NCBI GenBank assembly: GCA_943704415.1
Contig: CALSCO010002351.1
Coordinates: 1-11,916 of the forward strand
Length of the DNA stretch: 11,916 bases
Direction of reading: 5' to 3'
DNA from: Parvularia atlantis
Taxonomy: Eukaryota; Opisthokonta; Rotosphaerida
The translations under genes were made by a program, and so were the position numbers. Of this stretch, positions 9,056-11,916 are shown piece by piece; position 1 is the stretch's first letter; every line of letters starts with the position of its first letter. Under the pieces are notes generated by a model. The model saw nothing but the letters and a program-made list of their open reading frames with translations, ran no database searches and was not told the origin of the DNA.

Positions 9056-9776
9056 ATGCTTGTCGCGGCGCGCTTCGCGAGCGTGAGCACCTTTGCGCGC
9101 GTCGCCACCGCGGCCCGTTCCGGCCCTGTCGCCGCCGCGCACATCGATCGCTGGCTGCGCGAGGCGCTGGCGGCGCGCCGGCCCGCGCTCGTGCCGCCGC
9201 ACCGGGTCGCGTCGATCGTGATCGTCGTCGTGCCGCGCTCGCCCATCTCACTGTGCTGGGCCTGGTGCGCGGTGCCCTGGTCCCCGGGCGCGCCTCGGCG
9301 CTGACCGTGCCCAGGACAAGCCGGCTGACGGCGTGGGCGGTGCGCCTCGAGCTGCTGCGGCACCTCTCGGTCTACCTCTCCGTGCTCGGCGGCGCGTTTG
9401 CGGCGATCGGGCGGGCGTCGCCGCGGCATGTGCGTGCACTTGCTGCTTGCGCCACACCGCGACCAAACAGGGCGCAACAGGCCCGGCGCGCGCACACCCT
9501 CGCCCTGCGCCAGCGTCAAATCGCGCTGTTCCTCGGCGACCACGAGCTCGCGGCCGTCTGCGAGCTGTACGCGGCCGAGGCGCTCATTCACCTCGGGCGG
9601 CGGCGTGCTGCGCGGCAGGCGATCGCTGCCGTTCGCGCGCGGTTTGCAAGCAACGCCAAGGTGCGGGCGCTATTGCCAATGCGCTGATGCGCCCATGTTC
9701 TGCCTTTTTTTTTTTTTTTTACGCGGACGCGCAGGTGCTCGTCGTGGCCAATGCCGTCGAGGCCAAGGACCGTTAA
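9056..9776 (+). CDS. Short TPR-like protein resembling CNOT10 C-terminal region
   Basis: CNOT10 is a TPR subunit of the CCR4-NOT deadenylase that pairs with CNOT11. The model joins 9056-9264, 9315-9429, 9481-9660 and 9735-9776 (546 nt, 181 aa, TAA stop), with introns in phases 2, 0 and 0. The best-supported part is exon 3, a helical repeat reading QIALFLGDHELAA then CELYAAEALIHLGR. It recalls the FLGHLYAAEALISLDR region of animal CNOT10 as I know the family. At 181 aa it is far shorter than full CNOT10 (over 700 aa), so it may be a fragment, a diverged paralogue or another TPR protein. Exon 1 is weak: an alternative frame (reading AHLTVLGLVRGALVPG) is open across the first intron, and the 51-nt second intron lacks an internal stop. 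Start 9056 was chosen because only it closes in phase with the 9265 donor. Confidence 0.5.
9661..9734 (+). other. Intron with a 16-T polypyrimidine tract
   Basis: The donor is GTGCGG, GCTGATG is branch-like, and GCGCAG is the acceptor. Between branch and acceptor lies an uninterrupted run of 16 T residues (9705-9720), unlike the other short introns here, which have almost no T tract. It joins FASNAK to VLVVANAVEAKDR. Unspliced, the frame ends at a TGA at 9685. Confidence 0.6.
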
Positions 9777-9823
9777 CTCTGCGACTCTTCTTTGGCCGAA
9801 CATGTCAGGGCGCAGTTTTTCTG

Positions 9824-10290
9824 ATGAGCAGATTCAGGTACGCGCACCTTTTTCCTCCTCATGCTCGTTCCTCGCCCCGCGCGCCACACCGAGCCAAAGC
9901 GCTCGCTGGCGTCTATCGCCACTCCTCCGTGCCAGCTGCACAGCCGGACGCGGATTTTTTCTTTCTTTCTGGCCCGAAACGTGATCTGGGCCTCGCTCGT
10001 CTTGGTGCTTCTCACTGACCAGCTTCAACAGACATGGCTCGCCTCATGACCTTTGTGACCGCGCGTTCACGAACGCGGCGCTGCTCCAGTTCGACGTCTT
10101 CTACTCCATGGCGAGCAACTCGGGCGACTATGTGCCCTACCTGGACACGGCCGCGTTCTGGGTGGACGACGTCAACTGCGCGCTCTACCAGGACACGCTG
10201 TTTGATGGCGGCGAGTACCTGTACCTGGGCACGTTTCCCAACACCGTCATTGCCCCGATCTCGGCGGGCACGAACACGGTCAAGATGTAG
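9824..10290 (+). CDS. Small 90-aa protein of unknown function, two exons
   Basis: I do not recognise this protein. The only ATG that closes in phase is at 9824. Exon 1 is 14 nt (9824-9837), encoding MSRF plus two bases. Exon 2 is 10032-10290, for 90 residues ending at TAG. The 194-nt intron has a GTACGC donor matching the local consensus, a CACTGACC branch-like site and an AACAG acceptor. A second in-frame acceptor at 10022 would add three residues. Exon 2 reads as folded, beta-rich protein: ALLQFDVFYSMASNSGDY, FWVDDVNCALYQ, GGEYLYLGTFPNTVIAP. This alternating pattern loosely recalls LEA2/DUF3712-type beta-sandwich domains, a weak suggestion only. The frame continues beyond TAG for 16 sensible codons (LAHVAGTSLNSVLRSL) to a TAA at 10339-10341. 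This suggests readthrough, a recent nonsense mutation or a sequencing error. It starts 47 bp after the preceding gene. Confidence 0.5.
9838..10031 (+). other. 194-nt intron, longest in the window
   Basis: It holds several T-rich tracts (for example GGATTTTTTCTTTCTTTCTGG split by a few bases) and one further ACGTGATC copy (9979-9986). That copy lies within an 11-base string (AACGTGATCTG) identical to part of the divergent promoter at 9034-9044. It may therefore contain promoter elements of this gene instead of, or as well as, being an intron. Confidence 0.45.
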
Positions 10291-10546
10291 CTCGCCCATG
10301 TGGCGGGCACTTCGCTCAACTCGGTCCTGCGCAGCCTGTAAGAGACAGCTATGCCTTTTGTCCAGGGAGTGCAGTCACGGACAGAGCGTAACTCCATACC
10401 TACGCTGCACTTCAGCGTCGAATTTTATCTGCCGCGTACGTGAGTGTCTCAAGGTTGCACACATCGTGGCCGGTGCTCGCCACCGGCGCCGCGGCGCCGC
10501 CCGGTCTAACCCGCAGCGCCACAGCACCGCCCAGCCAGCCAGCAAG
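10291..10546 (+). promoter_or_regulatory. Spacer and 5' UTR region upstream of SPF30
   Basis: These 256 bp contain the readthrough frame to 10341, then about 100 bp with lower GC than the genes. A likely 5' UTR intron (10440-10516) follows. I see no TATA box, tRNA or clear core-promoter motif. Confidence 0.5.
10440..10516 (+). other. Probable 5' UTR intron of SPF30 gene
   Basis: It has a textbook donor GTGAGT, a TCTAAC branch site at 10504-10510 and a CCGCAG acceptor, ending 30 nt before the SPF30 ATG. Inside is a hairpin with a perfect 7-bp stem (GCCGGTG, loop CTCGC, CACCGGC; 10469-10487). It lies outside the coding region, so no frame check is possible. Confidence 0.5.
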
Positions 10547-11461
10547 ATGTCGGCCGAGCTGCAGAAGGCGCAGTTCCAGCTGGCGCAGGTCGAGGCGTCC
10601 CTGCGCTCGGACCCGGAGAACGCCGAGCTGCTGTCGATCGCCGAGGGCCTGCGCGAGGCACGCGTGCCCGCGCCTCACGCAGTGTGCCTGACCGGGGCGT
10701 GCGCGGGGCGGCACAGTACATCAGCATCACCGAGCAGCTCGTCGCGGCGTCGGCGGGCGCGGCCGGTGCGGCGGATGGCGGCGAGGCCGGCGGGGCGCGC
10801 GGCGGGGCGAGCAGCAGCGCGGCCGGCGGCAGCGTGCGCCCGCACCAGTTCAAGCCGGGCGACCTGTGCGAGGCAATCTACAGCCAGGACGGGAAATGGT
10901 ACGTTGCCGAGGTCCAGGCCGTGTCCAAGGACGGTTTAATCTACACCGTCATGTATGAGGGCTATAACGAGTCGGCCGTGGTCAAGGCCACAAGCGTGCG
11001 CACCATCTCCAAGGACGCGCTGAAGCGGCGCGCGGACGAGCAGGAGGCCGGTGCGCGCTGCGCGTCGGCACAAGGTAGCGGCGCAGGCTGACGCGCGCCG
11101 CAGCCGAGCAAGCCAAGCTGGACGAGCGCAAGAAGGTCAAGCGCGAGAAGAACAAGGCCTTTGTCGAGCGCTCCAAGGAGGCCGAGAACGAGATCAAGGC
11201 AAAGCAGTCGACGTGGCAGAAATTTGCGCACAAGAAGGCCAAGGTCGTGCCGGGCGTGTCGCAGAAGAGCATCTTCGCCTCGCCCGACACGCTCGAGGGT
11301 GCGCAGCCGCAGCCGCGCTCGCGAGCCCGGCAGCGCGCTGACGACGTGTGCGGGGCGCGCACGCAGGCCGCGTCGGCGTTGTGGGAAGCGGCAAGGGCAC
11401 GACCGACTACGGCAAGCGCAAGAAGCACGAGTTTTCCGTGGACGACAGCAGCAACGCATGA
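10547..11461 (+). CDS. SMNDC1: Splicing factor SPF30 / SMNDC1 (Tudor domain)
   Basis: SPF30 is a nuclear Tudor protein that binds symmetrically dimethylated Sm proteins and helps recruit the tri-snRNP during spliceosome assembly. Exons are 10547-10657, 10717-11050, 11104-11298 and 11367-11461 (735 nt, 244 aa, TGA stop). Human SMNDC1 is 238 aa. The N-terminus is a coiled coil (FQLAQVEASL; AELLSIAEGLRE then YISITEQLVAAS), matching the family's DLQE-VIELTKDLL region. A Gly/Ala/Ser linker leads to the Tudor domain (about 82-135): FKPGDLCEAIYSQDGKWYVAEV, with YTVMYEGYNESAVV, showing the aromatic cage W, Y and Y residues. The C-terminal part is lysine-rich (ERKKVKREKNKAFVERSKEAE) and ends with the family signature KSIFASPDTLEG, a Gly/Val segment and a basic tail. 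The start is fixed by family similarity. The first coding intron appears to be GC-AG. The gene ends 62 bp from the stop of the opposing gene. Confidence 0.9.
10658..10716 (+). other. Putative GC-AG intron in SPF30
   Basis: Splicing from GCACGC (10658) to the GGCACAG acceptor gives IAEGLRE-YISITEQL, which lines up without gaps with the SPF30 family coiled coil. The nearest GT donor in the same phase (GTGCCC, 10664) would insert Ala-Arg into the helix and departs from the window's GTRCGY consensus. A CCTGACC branch-like motif is present. Confidence 0.55.
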
Positions 11462-11523
11462 CCCGATTTGTTTTCTTTGCTGCAGCAGCGCGTTGTCAGA
11501 CACGTGCACCAGGCTCGCTGTCC

Positions 11524-11916
11524 TCACGGTCGGTCGTGCTTGGCCGTCGCGCGCCGCTCGGCCTCGTCAGACAGCACAAGGTCGAACGCCGCGTCGTGCG
11601 CCTTGCGCCGCTGCGTCGTTCGCCCGCCGCTCGCTGCGGCGCTGTCGTGGAACGACGCCGTGTGCACGCAATTCGTGTCCATCGCCGCAGCGCCCTTGTC
11701 ACCGCCGCCACCGACGCCGCCGCCGCGCTCCGAGCGCACACTGTGTGAAAAAGCCGCAGCTCGAGCGGGAACACGACGCGGCACGGTAGCTTGCCGTAGC
11801 CCATGCCGGTGAACTTGAATCGCTTGGGGGCGTCGTCACACACATGTGCGCCACGCAGCGCGCCCCTGCGCACGCACAACTCCGCCAGCCGGTCCTTCTC
11901 TTGGCTCGTCGGGCGC
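11524..11916 (-). CDS. 3' end of a USP12/46-like ubiquitin hydrolase homologue (partial)
   Basis: The 5' part lies beyond the window edge. The exon entering at 11916 reads SQEKDRLAEL, then APKRFKFTGMGYGKLP and RVVFPLELRLFHT. This closely resembles the segment of USP12/USP46/fungal UBP9-type deubiquitinases (LKRFKY...KL-YRVVFPLELRLFNT) that lies before the catalytic histidine. A phase-2 intron 11739-11642 (donor GTGCGC, acceptor GACAG) continues to AAASGGRTTQRRKAHDAAFDLVLSDEAERR and a TGA at 11526-11524. In active family members the YDLVAVVVH segment is followed by the GHY box with the catalytic His. Here FDLVL is followed quickly by the stop, so that part is missing. The gene may be truncated, a pseudogene or mis-spliced in my model, or the similarity may be limited. 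The 98-nt intron is also longer than usual here. Confidence 0.4.

Noticed and set aside
9802-9837. Alternative start at 9802 (MSGRSFSDEQIQ) for the small gene
   Set aside because: Spliced in this frame it reaches a stop five codons into the next exon. Only the ATG at 9824 closes in phase with the protein-like frame.
9822-10019. Possible C/D-box snoRNA (CTGATGA near 9821, CTGA near 10015)
   Set aside because: The boxes are almost 200 nt apart with no terminal stem, and both are explained as coding start and branch site.
10291-10341. Peroxisomal targeting signal exposed by readthrough
   Set aside because: The extension ends in Arg-Ser-Leu, which does not fit the PTS1 tripeptide pattern.
1-11916. 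tRNA, rRNA, CRISPR array, transposon or prokaryotic operon
   Set aside because: I looked on both strands and found no cloverleaf, repeat-spacer array, terminal inverted repeats, transposase or Shine-Dalgarno pattern. The introns show that the DNA is eukaryotic nuclear.

Overview
This window is nuclear DNA of a GC-rich microbial eukaryote with a compact, intron-dense genome. The evidence is direct. Seven protein-coding loci become readable only after about 32 short spliceosomal introns are removed, mostly 31-74 nt, each with a donor, a CTNAY-like branch site and a YAG acceptor. The reading frame closes exactly at every junction used. Recognisable proteins are eukaryote-specific: an EST1/SMG5-type nonsense-mediated decay factor, a VPS9-domain Rab-GEF-like protein and the spliceosomal Tudor protein SPF30/SMNDC1. 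The lineage cannot be fixed from the sequence; an early-diverging fungus or another opisthokont-related protist would fit.

Layout, left to right. 101-2793 (+): an eight-exon gene for a 776-aa protein I do not recognise. 2859-5681 (+): a nine-exon SMG5-like gene with an EST1/14-3-3-like N-terminal domain, acidic linkers, a coiled coil and a C-terminal PIN domain whose catalytic acidic residues look incomplete. 5853-9022 (-): a ten-exon VPS9-domain gene with a low-complexity N-terminus and a Pro-Glu repeat tail encoded by a (GGGCTC)12 tract. 9056-9776 (+): a short TPR-like gene resembling CNOT10, divergent from the VPS9 gene across only 33 bp. 9824-10290 (+): a small two-exon gene of unknown function with an in-frame extension beyond its TAG. 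10547-11461 (+): SPF30/SMNDC1. 11524-11916 (-): the 3' end of a probable USP12/46-type ubiquitin-hydrolase-like gene that leaves the window. Spacers between start/stop codons run from 33 to about 256 bp.

Three loci point to mRNA metabolism: SMG5-like (NMD), the CNOT10-like protein (deadenylation) and SPF30 (splicing). This may be chance, because such compact genomes mix functions and nothing indicates operons. The most distinctive system-level signal is the splicing code. Nearly every donor is GTRCGY, with C at intron position +4 instead of the usual A, and two introns appear to use GC-AG borders with the donor GCACGY. No tRNA, rRNA, CRISPR array or mobile element was found. All exon models are manual and rest on frame closure and motif recognition, not on transcripts.
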